Positions 9,903 to 18,465 of a stretch of DNA of 64,000 nt are shown here, in pieces. The DNA lies in assembly GCF_018881635.1 (NCBI RefSeq), contig NZ_JACVPY010000002.1, positions 1,322,525 through 1,386,524 of the forward strand, read 5' to 3'. The notes below the pieces were generated by a model that saw only the letters and a program-made list of their open reading frames with translations, searched no databases and had not been told where the DNA came from. Made by a program: the position numbers and the translations under genes. Source of the stretch: Polynucleobacter sp. UB-Piko-W3 (GTDB lineage Bacteria; Pseudomonadota; Gammaproteobacteria; Burkholderiales; Burkholderiaceae). Positions within the stretch are counted from its first letter, which is position 1; the number at the start of each line of letters is the position of its first letter.

Positions 9903-11675
9903 ATGTCTGAAGATAGCAAATCCTCGAAAGCAAGTACTGGCGCCCTAGCCGAGCCCTCCAACTTCTTACGTCAGATCATTGATCATGACTTAGCAAGTGG
10001 TGCTTTTGCCAAGCGTACCAATTTAGCTGGTGAGGCAATTCCATCGATCATTACGCGCTTTCCGCCTGAGCCTAATGGCTATTTACATATTGGTCATGCG
10101 AAAAGTATTTGCCTAAACTTTGGCCTTGCTGCTGACTACAACAATCAGCCTGGTGGTGCGCGCTGCAATATGCGCCTTGATGATACCAACCCAGTAAAAG
10201 AAGATATCGAATACGCAGACAGTATTTTGGATGCAGTCAAATGGCTAGGGTTTGATTGGGGCAACCATCTTTATCACGCCAGCGACTACTTTGGTCGCCT
10301 CTATGAGTTTGCAGAAATTCTGATTCAGAATGGTAAAGCTTATGTTGATAGCCAAAGTGCTGATGATATTCACACCAATCGTGGTAACTTTGGTCAAGCA
10401 GGAAAAAACAGTCCCTATCGTGAACGTAGTCCAGAAGAAAATCTTGCCCTCTTTCGCGAGATGCGTGACGGGAAGTTCAAAGATGGTGAACATGTTCTGC
10501 GCCTGAAAATTGATATGGCTCACCCCAATATCATGATGCGCGATCCCGTGGTCTACCGTATTCGACATACGGATCACCATCGCACTGGTAGCAAGTGGTG
10601 CATCTATCCCTTATATGACTTCACGCATTGCATCTCTGATGCTTTAGAGAATGTATCCCACTCTATTTGTACTCTCGAGTTTGAGAACAATCGCCCTCTC
10701 TACGACTGGATTGTTAATTCACTCAAAGAACTGGGTGTCTTCAAAGATCCTGTGCCACATCAGTATGAGTTTGCCCGTCTAAATTTGACTTACACCATTA
10801 CTAGCAAGCGCAAACTATTGCAGCTCGTTGAAGAAAAACGGGTTGATGGTTGGGATGATCCGCGGATGCCAACGATTGTCGGCATCCGTCGCCGCGGCTA
10901 TACCCCAGAAAGTATTCGTTTGTTTTGCGAACGCATTGGGGTCTCTAAAGCAGATAGCTGGATTGATATGAGCACTCTAGATCAAGCGCTGCGCGATGAT
11001 CTAGAAGCAAGAGCACCTCGTGCTACTGCGGTACTCAAACCACTCAAACTCATCATTCAGAACTTTGATGCTGACGGCAAAGAACCTTGCTCAGCACCAC
11101 GTCATCCACAACATCCCGAATGGGGTAATCGTGAATTTCATTTCACACGTGAGTTGTGGATTGAAGCAGATGACTTCATGAAAGAGCCTATCAAAGGCTT
11201 CTTCAGATTATTTCCACCGATGGGTGATCAGCCAGGAAGCCGCGTACGCCTGCGCCATGGCTTTGTGATTGAATGCACTGGATTTGAGACTGACGCCAAC
11301 GGCAATGTCATTGCAGTGAATGCAAGTTACTTCCCCGATAGTAAGAGTGGCACTGCTGGCTCAAATAACTATAAGGTGAAAGGCAATATCCACTGGATTA
11401 GCGCTGCTGAAGCCATTCCGACTGAAGTGCGTCTATATGATCACCTCTTTAGTGACCCGCATCCTGATAGCGGCGATAAGAATTTCTTGGATGCGATTAA
11501 TCCCCATTCCAAACAAACTATTACCGCCTACCTTGAGCCTTGCATGAGAGAAGTGAAAGCGGAAGAGCGCTTCCAATTTGAGCGTCACGGCTACTTTATT
11601 GTCGATCAATTCGATTCCAAACCTAGTAAGCCAGTATTTAACCGAACCGTTGGTCTTAAGGATTCTTGGAAATAG
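9903..11675 (+). CDS. glnS: Glutaminyl-tRNA synthetase
   Basis: Class I enzyme charging tRNA-Gln, 590 residues. The HIGH motif lies in PPEPNGYLHIGH at about residues 55-65, and the KMSKS-equivalent is in ITSKRKLLQL. The C-terminal half forms the GlnRS anticodon-binding beta-barrels (FHFTRELWIE, RVRLRHGFVIEC). A direct GlnRS implies that the indirect GatCAB route is not needed for Gln-tRNA. The frame stays open upstream to 9855, but that stretch holds the tctA terminator, so the ATG at 9903 is used. The 3' end overlaps the convergent SDR gene by 20 bases. Confidence 0.97.
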   Translation: MSEDSKSSKASTGALAEPSNFLRQIIDHDLASGAFAKRTNLAGEAIPSIITRFPPEPNGYLHIGHAKSICLNFGLAADYNNQPGGARCNMRLDDTNPVKEDIEYADSILDAVKWLGFDWGNHLYHASDYFGRLYEFAEILIQNGKAYVDSQSADDIHTNRGNFGQAGKNSPYRERSPEENLALFREMRDGKFKDGEHVLRLKIDMAHPNIMMRDPVVYRIRHTDHHRTGSKWCIYPLYDFTHCISDALENVSHSICTLEFENNRPLYDWIVNSLKELGVFKDPVPHQYEFARLNLTYTITSKRKLLQLVEEKRVDGWDDPRMPTIVGIRRRGYTPESIRLFCERIGVSKADSWIDMSTLDQALRDDLEARAPRATAVLKPLKLIIQNFDADGKEPCSAPRHPQHPEWGNREFHFTRELWIEADDFMKEPIKGFFRLFPPMGDQPGSRVRLRHGFVIECTGFETDANGNVIAVNASYFPDSKSGTAGSNNYKVKGNIHWISAAEAIPTEVRLYDHLFSDPHPDSGDKNFLDAINPHSKQTITAYLEPCMREVKAEERFQFERHGYFIVDQFDSKPSKPVFNRTVGLKDSWK

Positions 11676-12543
11676 TATCCAGAAAATGTGCCACGCTCGG
11701 ATAACGAAGTGGCGTTTTGAGCTCATGCAAGCGAGTGTTAGTCACTCTTCTAGATTCGCGCATAAACGACCATAGCATCGGATTGACAATTTTTTGTAAT
11801 TGCTCGGCTGGCATTCTAGGTGGTCGATCTAGACCAAAAGCATCCGCCACCTCATCAAAGTAATCTCCCATTTTGGTCTCACCGCCATCGCACGTATTGA
11901 TCACCCTCTGTGGTTTACCGTGATACACCGCAGCGCAAACTAACCTTGCCAAATCATCACTATGAATATGATTTGAGTACGCGTCTTCCTCGGGTCGTAA
12001 TACTGGTGTTTGAGACTGCAGACGCTCTAGCGGTAGACGGTCTGCCGCATAAATACCAGGTACGCGCAAAATGGTTAAAGCCACTCCATGAGCAGGTGCC
12101 CATAAACGCAAAGCAAACTCGGCATCGACCCTTCTTTGAGCACGTTCACTCTGAGGGCTGACTGGGGTACTCTCGCTGACCTTGGCGCCCTGGTGATCGC
12201 CGTAGACGCCTGTAGTGCTGATATAGATCAGGCGCCTGACGGCATTAGATCCTTGGGCTAAAATTCGGATGAGGTTGCGGGTTCGGCAATCACGACTTCC
12301 CTGATTTTGGGGTGGCGCTAAATGAATGATGGTTTGTGCTAAACCGGATAAGCGCCATAAAGATTCTGGCTGGTCCAGATTACCCAAAATGGGAGTCGCG
12401 CCAACCTTCCTCAACTCCTGAAATCGACTTTTCAAGGTCGTTAAGGCAAAAACTCGATGACTACGGGAAAGCTGCTTAGCTACCCGCAGACCAATGTCAC
12501 CGCAGCCAATAATCAGGATAGAAGGTTTACCAAAAGATTGCAT
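11656..12543 (-). CDS. NAD(P)-dependent epimerase/dehydratase-like protein (extended SDR, YeeZ-like)
   Basis: A 295-residue Rossmann-fold protein. The N-terminal IIGCGDIGLRVA fits the nucleotide-binding GxGxxG. A YISTTGVYG segment near residue 110 resembles the active-site Ser/Tyr region of the epimerase/dehydratase group, but the usual YxxxK is not clear. The C-terminal part (YSNHIHSDDLARLVCAAVY, VINTCDGGE) is typical of YeeZ-type proteins. The substrate is unknown. It diverges from the ferredoxin reductase with 30 bases between start codons, sharing an inverted repeat GTTAC-ATC-GTAAC, and overlaps the glnS end by 20 bases tail to tail. Confidence 0.85.
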   Translation of the reverse strand: MQSFGKPSILIIGCGDIGLRVAKQLSRSHRVFALTTLKSRFQELRKVGATPILGNLDQPESLWRLSGLAQTIIHLAPPQNQGSRDCRTRNLIRILAQGSNAVRRLIYISTTGVYGDHQGAKVSESTPVSPQSERAQRRVDAEFALRLWAPAHGVALTILRVPGIYAADRLPLERLQSQTPVLRPEEDAYSNHIHSDDLARLVCAAVYHGKPQRVINTCDGGETKMGDYFDEVADAFGLDRPPRMPAEQLQKIVNPMLWSFMRESRRVTNTRLHELKTPLRYPSVAHFLDTISKNP

Positions 12544-12573
12544 AAGTTACATCGTAACGATTTATTGAAAGGA

Positions 12574-13620
12574 ATGAGAGTGTCTTATCAGATTACGCTC
12601 AAAACGAGCGGCAAACAATTTACTGTTAACCAGGATGAAACCCTCCTGGAAGCCGCCCTACGTCAAGGCATCAATTTACCTTACGGCTGCAAAAATGGTG
12701 CTTGTGGCTCCTGTAAAGGCAAAATTATAGAAGGTCAGGTGGCCCACGGCCAACATAGCGAGAGCGCCTTGAGTAAAGCAGATGAGACCACTGGTGGTAC
12801 TTTATTTTGCTGCGCCCACCCTCAATCTGATCTTGTGATTGAAGCGCGTGAGGTTCAAGGTGCTGGCGATATTGCCATACGGAAAATGCCTTGCCGAGTG
12901 AATGTGATTGATAGACCAAGCAGTGATGTCGCAATCCTTAAACTACAGTTACCTGCCGCTGAGCGCTTTCAATTTCTGGCAGGACAATATCTAGAGTTCC
13001 TCCTCAAGGATGGTCAGCGCCGTGCCTACTCAATTGCCAATGCGCCAGATCAAGAAGGCCCCCTCGAGCTACATATTCGCCATTTACCCGGCGGCCTCTT
13101 TACTGATTTTGTCTTTGGAACTGCGACACCTGCCCTCAAAGTAAAAGATATTCTGCGCTTTGAAGGACCCATGGGCAGCTTCTTCTTGAGGGAAGACTCA
13201 AAGAAGCCCATCATTTTTGTTGCAGCGGGTACTGGCTTTGCCCCAATTAAATCCATCATCGAACAGATGCAGACCAAAAAGATTCAAAGGCCAATCGAGC
13301 TCTACTGGGGTGGGCGCCGACCTGGCGATCTCTACCTAGATCATTTGTGCAAGATCTGGCAAAACGAGATTCCGAACTTCAAGTACATTCCCGTCATCTC
13401 GGATGCCTTGGCAGAGGATGCTTGGGGTGGCCGAACTGGCTTTGTTCATCAGGCGGTGATGGCAGACCATGCCAATATGAAGAACCTTCAAGTCTATGCC
13501 TGTGGTGCACCAGTGATGGTCAATGCGGCACGAGAGGACTTTTCATCCAAATGCCATCTACCTGAGGAAGAATTCTTTGCAGATTCCTTTACCAGCGCCG
13601 CAGATTTAGTCGCAAACTAA
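12574..13620 (+). CDS. 2Fe-2S ferredoxin-domain NAD(P)H oxidoreductase (CDP-6-deoxy-glucoseen reductase-like)
   Basis: A single-chain flavoprotein of 348 residues: an N-terminal plant-type [2Fe-2S] domain (Cys 39, 44 and 47 in CKNGACGSC plus Cys 79 or 80), then an FAD domain (RAYSIANAP) and an NAD(P) domain (AAGTGFAPIKSI, YACGAP). Such proteins pass electrons from NAD(P)H through FAD to the cluster and on to a partner oxygenase or dehydrase. Databases often name them CDP-6-deoxy-delta-3,4-glucoseen reductase (AscD), but no deoxysugar genes are nearby, so that name is probably only structural. I list the ATG; a GTG at 12580 has better spacing from GAAAGGA and would remove two residues. argD follows after 56 bases. 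Confidence 0.9.
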   Translation: MRVSYQITLKTSGKQFTVNQDETLLEAALRQGINLPYGCKNGACGSCKGKIIEGQVAHGQHSESALSKADETTGGTLFCCAHPQSDLVIEAREVQGAGDIAIRKMPCRVNVIDRPSSDVAILKLQLPAAERFQFLAGQYLEFLLKDGQRRAYSIANAPDQEGPLELHIRHLPGGLFTDFVFGTATPALKVKDILRFEGPMGSFFLREDSKKPIIFVAAGTGFAPIKSIIEQMQTKKIQRPIELYWGGRRPGDLYLDHLCKIWQNEIPNFKYIPVISDALAEDAWGGRTGFVHQAVMADHANMKNLQVYACGAPVMVNAAREDFSSKCHLPEEEFFADSFTSAADLVAN

Positions 13621-13676
13621 ACTCCAATAAAGTTAGATAATAGAAACTTCATTAGACCCATTTACCCAAACCGAGT

Positions 13677-14870
13677 ATGAATAAGCCAGTTCAAGCGATC
13701 GACACCCATTCAGTGATGTTCATCACCCAACGCCCAGAAGTCATCATGGTCGAAGGTAAAGGCTCGTGGATCACAGATAACAATGGCAAGCGCTATTTAG
13801 ATTTCTTACAAGGTTGGGCTGTCAATTGCTTAGGCCACAGCAATCCTGGAATGGTTGCTGCACTTAATGTGCAAGCAAAAAAATTAATTAACCCAAGTCC
13901 TGCTTTTTATAACGAGCCCATGATTGGCTTATCCAATCTATTAACCAGTAATAGCTGCTTTGACAAAGTGTTTTTTGCTAACAGCGGGGCTGAGGCAAAC
14001 GAAGGCGCTATCAAGCTCGCACGTAAGTGGGGGCAGATCAACAAAAACGGTGCTTTTGAGATTATTACTTTTGAACACAGCTTTCATGGCCGCACATTAG
14101 CCACGATGAGCGCTTCCGGCAAGCCTGGATGGGATACGATGTTTGCCCCACAAGTTGCAGGCTTTCCAAAAGCAGAATTAAATGATTTAGAGTCCGTCAA
14201 AAAACTCGTGACTGATAAAACGGTTGCGGTGATGATTGAGCCCATTCAGGGCGAAGGTGGCGTGATACCTAGCACCAAAGAATTTATGCACGAACTGCGC
14301 AAGCTCACTAAAGAAAACAATATCCTTTTAATCGCCGATGAAGTACAGGCGGGATGTGGTCGTACCGGCAGCCTCTTTGCTTACCAGCTATATGGAATTG
14401 AGCCAGACATCATGACCTTAGGTAAGGGTATTGGTGGTGGCGTCCCCTTGGCAGCCCTCATGGCAAGCAATGCAGTAGCTTGCTTTGTACCAGGAGACCA
14501 AGGTGGCACCTATAACGGTAATCCACTCATGACTGCTGTAGGCATTAGTGTCATTGAACAATTATTAGCGCCAGGATTTTTGGATAGCGTCAAAGCCAAA
14601 GGTGAACTACTCAAATCAGAACTACTCAAGCTATCCGCAGAATTTAATCTCGAGGGCGAGCGCGGCGAAGGTTTATTGCGCGCACTCATGCTTGGTAAAG
14701 ATATTGGTGGAAAACTTGTTGAACTCGCTCGTGATCGCAACCCTGAGGGATTATTAATTAATTCACCAAGGCCAAACTTATTACGCTTTATGCCAGCCCT
14801 CAATGTGAGTGAGGATGAGATTCACCAGATGGCGAATATGCTGCGTGAGTTACTCAAGCAAACAGCTTAG
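13677..14870 (+). CDS. argD: Acetylornithine aminotransferase family (class III, PLP)
   Basis: PLP-dependent class III aminotransferase of 397 residues, the ArgD size. It converts N-acetylglutamate semialdehyde to N-acetylornithine in arginine synthesis and may also act as succinyldiaminopimelate aminotransferase. [15 protein letters not shown] near residue 105, the cofactor-contacting [12 protein letters not shown], and TLGKGIGGG with the Schiff-base Lys at about residue 250 are all present. A possible -10 (GATAAT, 13636-13641) gives a leader of roughly 30 bases; no clear Shine-Dalgarno precedes the ATG. argF and argG lie some 22 kb away. Related GABA or ornithine aminotransferases are less likely from length and motif spacing. 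Confidence 0.9.
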   Translation: MNKPVQAIDTHSVMFITQRPEVIMVEGKGSWITDNNGKRYLDFLQGWAVNCLGHSNPGMVAALNVQAKKLINPSPAFYNEPMIGLSNLLTSNSCFDKVFFANSGAEANEGAIKLARKWGQINKNGAFEIITFEHSFHGRTLATMSASGKPGWDTMFAPQVAGFPKAELNDLESVKKLVTDKTVAVMIEPIQGEGGVIPSTKEFMHELRKLTKENNILLIADEVQAGCGRTGSLFAYQLYGIEPDIMTLGKGIGGGVPLAALMASNAVACFVPGDQGGTYNGNPLMTAVGISVIEQLLAPGFLDSVKAKGELLKSELLKLSAEFNLEGERGEGLLRALMLGKDIGGKLVELARDRNPEGLLINSPRPNLLRFMPALNVSEDEIHQMANMLRELLKQTA

Positions 14871-14884
14871 AGCTGTGAATTTTT
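14862..14884 (+). terminator. Weak terminator overlapping the argD stop codon
   Basis: ACAGCT (14862-14867) pairs with AGCTGT (14871-14876) and the 3-base loop is the argD stop codon TAG; a run of five T follows at 14880-14884. The stem has only six pairs, so strength is doubtful. Confidence 0.45.
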
Positions 14885-14894
14885 AAACGCTAGC

Positions 14895-15608
14895 TCATTC
14901 ACCTAAATAAGCTGTTCGTACTCTAGAGTCCTCTAGCAATTCTTTACCTGAGCCACTCAACGTAATTAATCCGCTTTCCATGACATAAGCACGATTTGCG
15001 ATCTGCAAAGCCAAACGTGCGTTTTGCTCCACCAAGAGAATCGTCATGCCACTGGCTGAAAGATTACGAATGACATCAAAAATAGTTTCTACCATGATGG
15101 GGGATAAACCCATCGAGGGTTCATCTAATAGTAATAACTGAGGTTCTGCCATCATCGCCCTACCCATAGCTACCATTTGCTGCTCTCCGCCAGAGAGGGT
15201 TCCAGCTAGCTGGGATAAGCGTTCCTTTAATCTTGGAAAGTAAGAGTAGACCTCTTCTAGCTTTTGCTGAACCGCCTTGGCATCTTTTTTCAGAAATGCC
15301 CCCATCTGTAGATTTTCTAGAATGGTCATACGCTTAAACACCCCGCGACCCTCGGGAACCATACCTAAGCCAAGCTGAACTAGGTCATAAGCCGGCAATT
15401 TCTCAGTGCTACGGCTTGAGAACCGAATCTCACCTGCAGATGGAGTCAATGCACCAGCAATGGCTTTCAAGCTTGAGCTCTTGCCTGCACCATTAGCCCC
15501 AATTAAAGCTACTAACTCACCCTGATCAACATACAAATCAATTCCTTTGACAGCATTAATACCGCCATAAGAAACCTTAAGATTTTTTACACTCAGCAAG
15601 GCGCTCAT
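14895..15608 (-). CDS. livF: Branched-chain amino acid ABC transporter ATPase LivF
   Basis: One of two ATPases of a LivKHMGF importer, 237 residues. Walker A GANGAGKS at about residues 37-44, signature LSGGEQQ at about 138-144, Walker B LLLLDEPSMGL and a switch His region (ILLVEQN) are in order. The EPSMGLSP and LVEQNARLAL stretches are typical of LivF. The ATG at 15608 shares a base with the livG stop (TGATG); a GTG one codon upstream is also possible. It is the last gene of the liv cluster and converges with argD 24 bases away. Confidence 0.95.
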   Translation of the reverse strand: MSALLSVKNLKVSYGGINAVKGIDLYVDQGELVALIGANGAGKSSSLKAIAGALTPSAGEIRFSSRSTEKLPAYDLVQLGLGMVPEGRGVFKRMTILENLQMGAFLKKDAKAVQQKLEEVYSYFPRLKERLSQLAGTLSGGEQQMVAMGRAMMAEPQLLLLDEPSMGLSPIMVETIFDVIRNLSASGMTILLVEQNARLALQIANRAYVMESGLITLSGSGKELLEDSRVRTAYLGE

Positions 15609-16381
15609 CACACTGCTCCCTGGCCGAGATAAGCCCTAATCACTTCAGGATGCACGCGCACATCTGCAGGCTTACCCGAGGCAATCACTTTTCCATAATC
15701 AAGCACTGTGAGGCTGTCACAAATACCCATCACTAAACTCACATCATGTTCGATCAGCAAAATCGTTTTGCCATCTGCCCGAATACGAAGCAATAACTCA
15801 CGCAACTCCAACTTTTCAGTTGCATTCATACCCGCTGCCGGCTCATCTAAAGCCAGCAGCTTAGGTTCGGTAGCTAAAGCCCGCGCGATCTCTAAACGGC
15901 GCTGATGTCCATACGATAGATTGCGTGCCTCCATATCGGCATAATCACTTAAACCAACATAAGCTAGCAGTTGTAGTGATTTATCTCGAATAGATCGCTC
16001 TTCTCGCTTAGTAGATGGAAAGCGAAAGATTGCGCCCATGACTCCTGCGTTTGATCGACAATGGCAGCCGACCATCACGTTTTCTAGAACTGACATTTCA
16101 CCAAATAAGCGAATATTCTGAAAGGTTCTGGCTAATCCAGACTGAGTTACCTCGGAGACTGACTCGGGAACATAGGGCTTTCCATCAAATAAAAATATCC
16201 CGGAGTCGGCTGGATATAAACCCGTAATGACATTAAAGAAAGTAGTCTTACCTGCGCCATTGGGCCCTATTAATCCAACGATCGAGCCATGCGGAACTTT
16301 TAAGCCTACTGAATCGAGCGCATGGACACCGCCAAAGCGCTTAGAAACATCAGCGACATCTAAAAGTAAGCGCTCCATCAT
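15608..16381 (-). CDS. livG: Branched-chain amino acid ABC transporter ATPase LivG
   Basis: The second ATPase of the importer, 257 residues. Walker A GPNGAGKT is at about residues 39-46, followed by a Q-loop in LARTFQNIRLF, signature LSYGHQRRLEIARAL, Walker B LALDEPAAGMN and the switch His in LLIEHDVSLVMGIC. The AGMNATEKLEL stretch is characteristic of LivG. Its start overlaps the livM stop as ATGA and its stop overlaps livF, so the four downstream liv genes look translationally coupled. Confidence 0.95.
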   Translation of the reverse strand: MMERLLLDVADVSKRFGGVHALDSVGLKVPHGSIVGLIGPNGAGKTTFFNVITGLYPADSGIFLFDGKPYVPESVSEVTQSGLARTFQNIRLFGEMSVLENVMVGCHCRSNAGVMGAIFRFPSTKREERSIRDKSLQLLAYVGLSDYADMEARNLSYGHQRRLEIARALATEPKLLALDEPAAGMNATEKLELRELLLRIRADGKTILLIEHDVSLVMGICDSLTVLDYGKVIASGKPADVRVHPEVIRAYLGQGAV

Positions 16382-17487
16382 GAATTATTTCCGCCCTTTT
16401 GCCAGATGCCGCCTGGGCGATACAGCATGATCAAGATCAGGGCTAAGCCGTAAATCAGTTGGCGAATGATTTCAACATCAATAATCACATGACCGAACAG
16501 GGCTTGTTGCAAAGGCTGCGCAATGCCACGCAATACCTCTGGAAAGATGGCAAGTAGAACTGCGCCTAGAATGACGCCAGGGATATGCCCAATGCCGCCT
16601 AGCACTACCATCGCTAATACAACAATCGACTCCCATAGGGTAAATGATTCGGGTGAAACAAATCCCTGAAAAGCGGAAAATAAAACTCCAGCCACACCGG
16701 CAAAAGATGCGCCAATAGCAAAAGCCAGCAGTTTCATATTACGAGTATTAATACCCATCGCCTTAGCTGCTATCTCATCTTCACGAATTGCTACCCATGC
16801 ACGACCGATTCGCGAGTCCTGTAAGTGCAAACAAATAATCGATACGGATATGGCCAAGAGTAAAAACAAATAGAACACGAGATATAAACCAGGAATCTGT
16901 ATAAACCCTAGATCCAATGGCTTTGCAAAAGAAATTCCGAATAATTGAATCGGATCAATTGCCGTAATTCCCTTGGGGCCATTCGTCAGATTAAATGGGC
17001 GATCCAGATTATTCATAAAGATGCGAATAATTTCTCCAAAGCCTAAAGTCACAATCGCTAAGTAATCTCCTCGCAACTGTAGAGTTGGAAAACCTAGAAT
17101 GATTCCAAATAGAGCCGCTAGGATGATGGAGAAGACTGCAACCATCCAAGGTGAAAAATGCATCCCCTCCGGAAAGGCTGCTGCAATAGTCTCAAACTGT
17201 TGCGGTAAATGTGGGGATGCTAATAGTGCGAAGCTATACGCACCAAGCGCATAAAAAGCGATATATCCCAAGTCCAGAAGTCCAGCAAAGCCCACAACGA
17301 CATTAAGACCCAGGGCAAGAACGATATAAAGCAAAGCAAAGTCGAGCACTCGTACCCAGTAATTGCCGCCACTAGCGCCAACCACCCAAGGCATCAGAAT
17401 TAAAGCAATGATGCCGATCCATAAATAGGCGGACCTGGGAAGTCGATTAAGCAGGGTCACCTTAAGCACGGTCCGAAACCCTTTCAC
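16378..17487 (-). CDS. livM: Branched-chain amino acid ABC transporter permease LivM
   Basis: Inner-membrane permease of the Liv importer, up to 369 residues with eight to ten hydrophobic segments. The cytoplasmic coupling segment RIGRAWVAIREDEIAAKAMG matches the LivM EAA-like loop. GLNVVVGFAGLLDLGYIAFYA is the usual N-terminal block. The GTG at 17487 overlaps livH by 26 bases; a GTG at 17469 (8-base overlap, AGGG upstream) is equally possible and loses six residues. Confidence 0.93.
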   Translation of the reverse strand: MKGFRTVLKVTLLNRLPRSAYLWIGIIALILMPWVVGASGGNYWVRVLDFALLYIVLALGLNVVVGFAGLLDLGYIAFYALGAYSFALLASPHLPQQFETIAAAFPEGMHFSPWMVAVFSIILAALFGIILGFPTLQLRGDYLAIVTLGFGEIIRIFMNNLDRPFNLTNGPKGITAIDPIQLFGISFAKPLDLGFIQIPGLYLVFYLFLLLAISVSIICLHLQDSRIGRAWVAIREDEIAAKAMGINTRNMKLLAFAIGASFAGVAGVLFSAFQGFVSPESFTLWESIVVLAMVVLGGIGHIPGVILGAVLLAIFPEVLRGIAQPLQQALFGHVIIDVEIIRQLIYGLALILIMLYRPGGIWQKGGNNS

Positions 17488-18397
17488 CCAAGAGTCCGGT
17501 TGGACGTAAGACTAAGACCAAGATCAAAACCAAGAAGGCAAAGATATCTTGATAGTTTGAACCAAAGACGCCGCCAGTGAAATCGCCAATATAGCCAGCA
17601 CCTAAAGATTCAATTAATCCTAAGAGCAGGCCGCCTAACATCGCTCCCTTTAAATTTCCGATGCCGCCCAAAACAGCTGCAGTAAAAGCTTTTAGACCGG
17701 GAATAAACCCCATATAAAAATGTACGTTGCCGTAGTTGCCAGCAATCATGATCCCAGCCAGCGCCGCCAGAGCTCCACCTAACATAAAGGTGATTGAAAT
17801 AACACGATTGGGATTGACACCCATGAGTGCGGCAATTTGAGTGTTCTCGGCAGTAGCTCGCATTGCTCTGCCCAGCTTCGTTTTTTCGACCAAGAACAAC
17901 AAACCACACATCACTGCTACCGCAACCACAATGATGACAATTTCCTTGCCAGTAATGGTGGCGCCACTACCCCATAAATCAATAGGAATTGAAGGCAATA
18001 ATTGCGGATAGGTCATCGGGTTACGAGACCAAATCATCATCGCAATGGTTTGAAGCAAGATCGACATACCGATTGCAGAGATCAAGGGGGCTAAACGCGG
18101 CGCATTGCGCAGAGGACGATAGGCAATCCGCTCAATCCAATAGCTTAAGCCAGCACAAACGGCCATCGTGATGGGCAAAACAATTAAAAGAGTTAGCCAG
18201 CCCGGAAGATCGCTAGTGAAACCTAGGATTAATCGCAGTAATGAAAGCGATACCATGGCGCCAATCATCAGCACTTCACCATGAGCAAAATTGATAATTC
18301 CCAACACGCCGTACACCATGGTGTAACCCAAGGCAATCAGAGCATAGATGCTACCCAGCACTAAGCCATTGATAATTTGCTGAAGGAAGATATCCAT
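17462..18397 (-). CDS. livH: Branched-chain amino acid ABC transporter permease LivH
   Basis: The partner permease, 311 residues and strongly hydrophobic. It begins MDIFLQQIINGLVLGSIYAL, the normal LivH N-terminus, followed by GYTMVYGVLGIINFAHGE. The coupling loop KLGRAMRATAENTQIAALMG lies near residue 190. The frame is open up to 18448, but that stretch contains the livK-livH terminator hairpin, so the ATG at 18397 is used. It lies 68 bases downstream of livK, with the hairpin between them. Confidence 0.95.
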   Translation of the reverse strand: MDIFLQQIINGLVLGSIYALIALGYTMVYGVLGIINFAHGEVLMIGAMVSLSLLRLILGFTSDLPGWLTLLIVLPITMAVCAGLSYWIERIAYRPLRNAPRLAPLISAIGMSILLQTIAMMIWSRNPMTYPQLLPSIPIDLWGSGATITGKEIVIIVVAVAVMCGLLFLVEKTKLGRAMRATAENTQIAALMGVNPNRVISITFMLGGALAALAGIMIAGNYGNVHFYMGFIPGLKAFTAAVLGGIGNLKGAMLGGLLLGLIESLGAGYIGDFTGGVFGSNYQDIFAFLVLILVLVLRPTGLLGERVSDRA

Positions 18398-18424
18398 TAA
18401 GTCACTGTGTTTATGGGGCGTAAA

Positions 18425-18454
18425 AAAAGAGTGCCGCAGAAGCGGCACTCTTTT
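18425..18454 (-). terminator. Terminator/attenuator between livK and livH
   Basis: A perfect 10-base stem AGAGTGCCGC / GCGGCACTCT (18428-18437 and 18442-18451) with a 4-base loop, flanked by A and T runs that make it work on both strands. In the liv direction it ends in seven U (18427-18421). It should end most livK transcripts and let a fraction read into livHMGF. Confidence 0.88.
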
Positions 18455-18465
18455 ATCAACAGTAT

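Noticed and set aside
13621-13676. tRNA or small RNA in the gap before argD
   Set aside because: No cloverleaf or terminator is seen; the 56 bases fit a simple promoter and leader.
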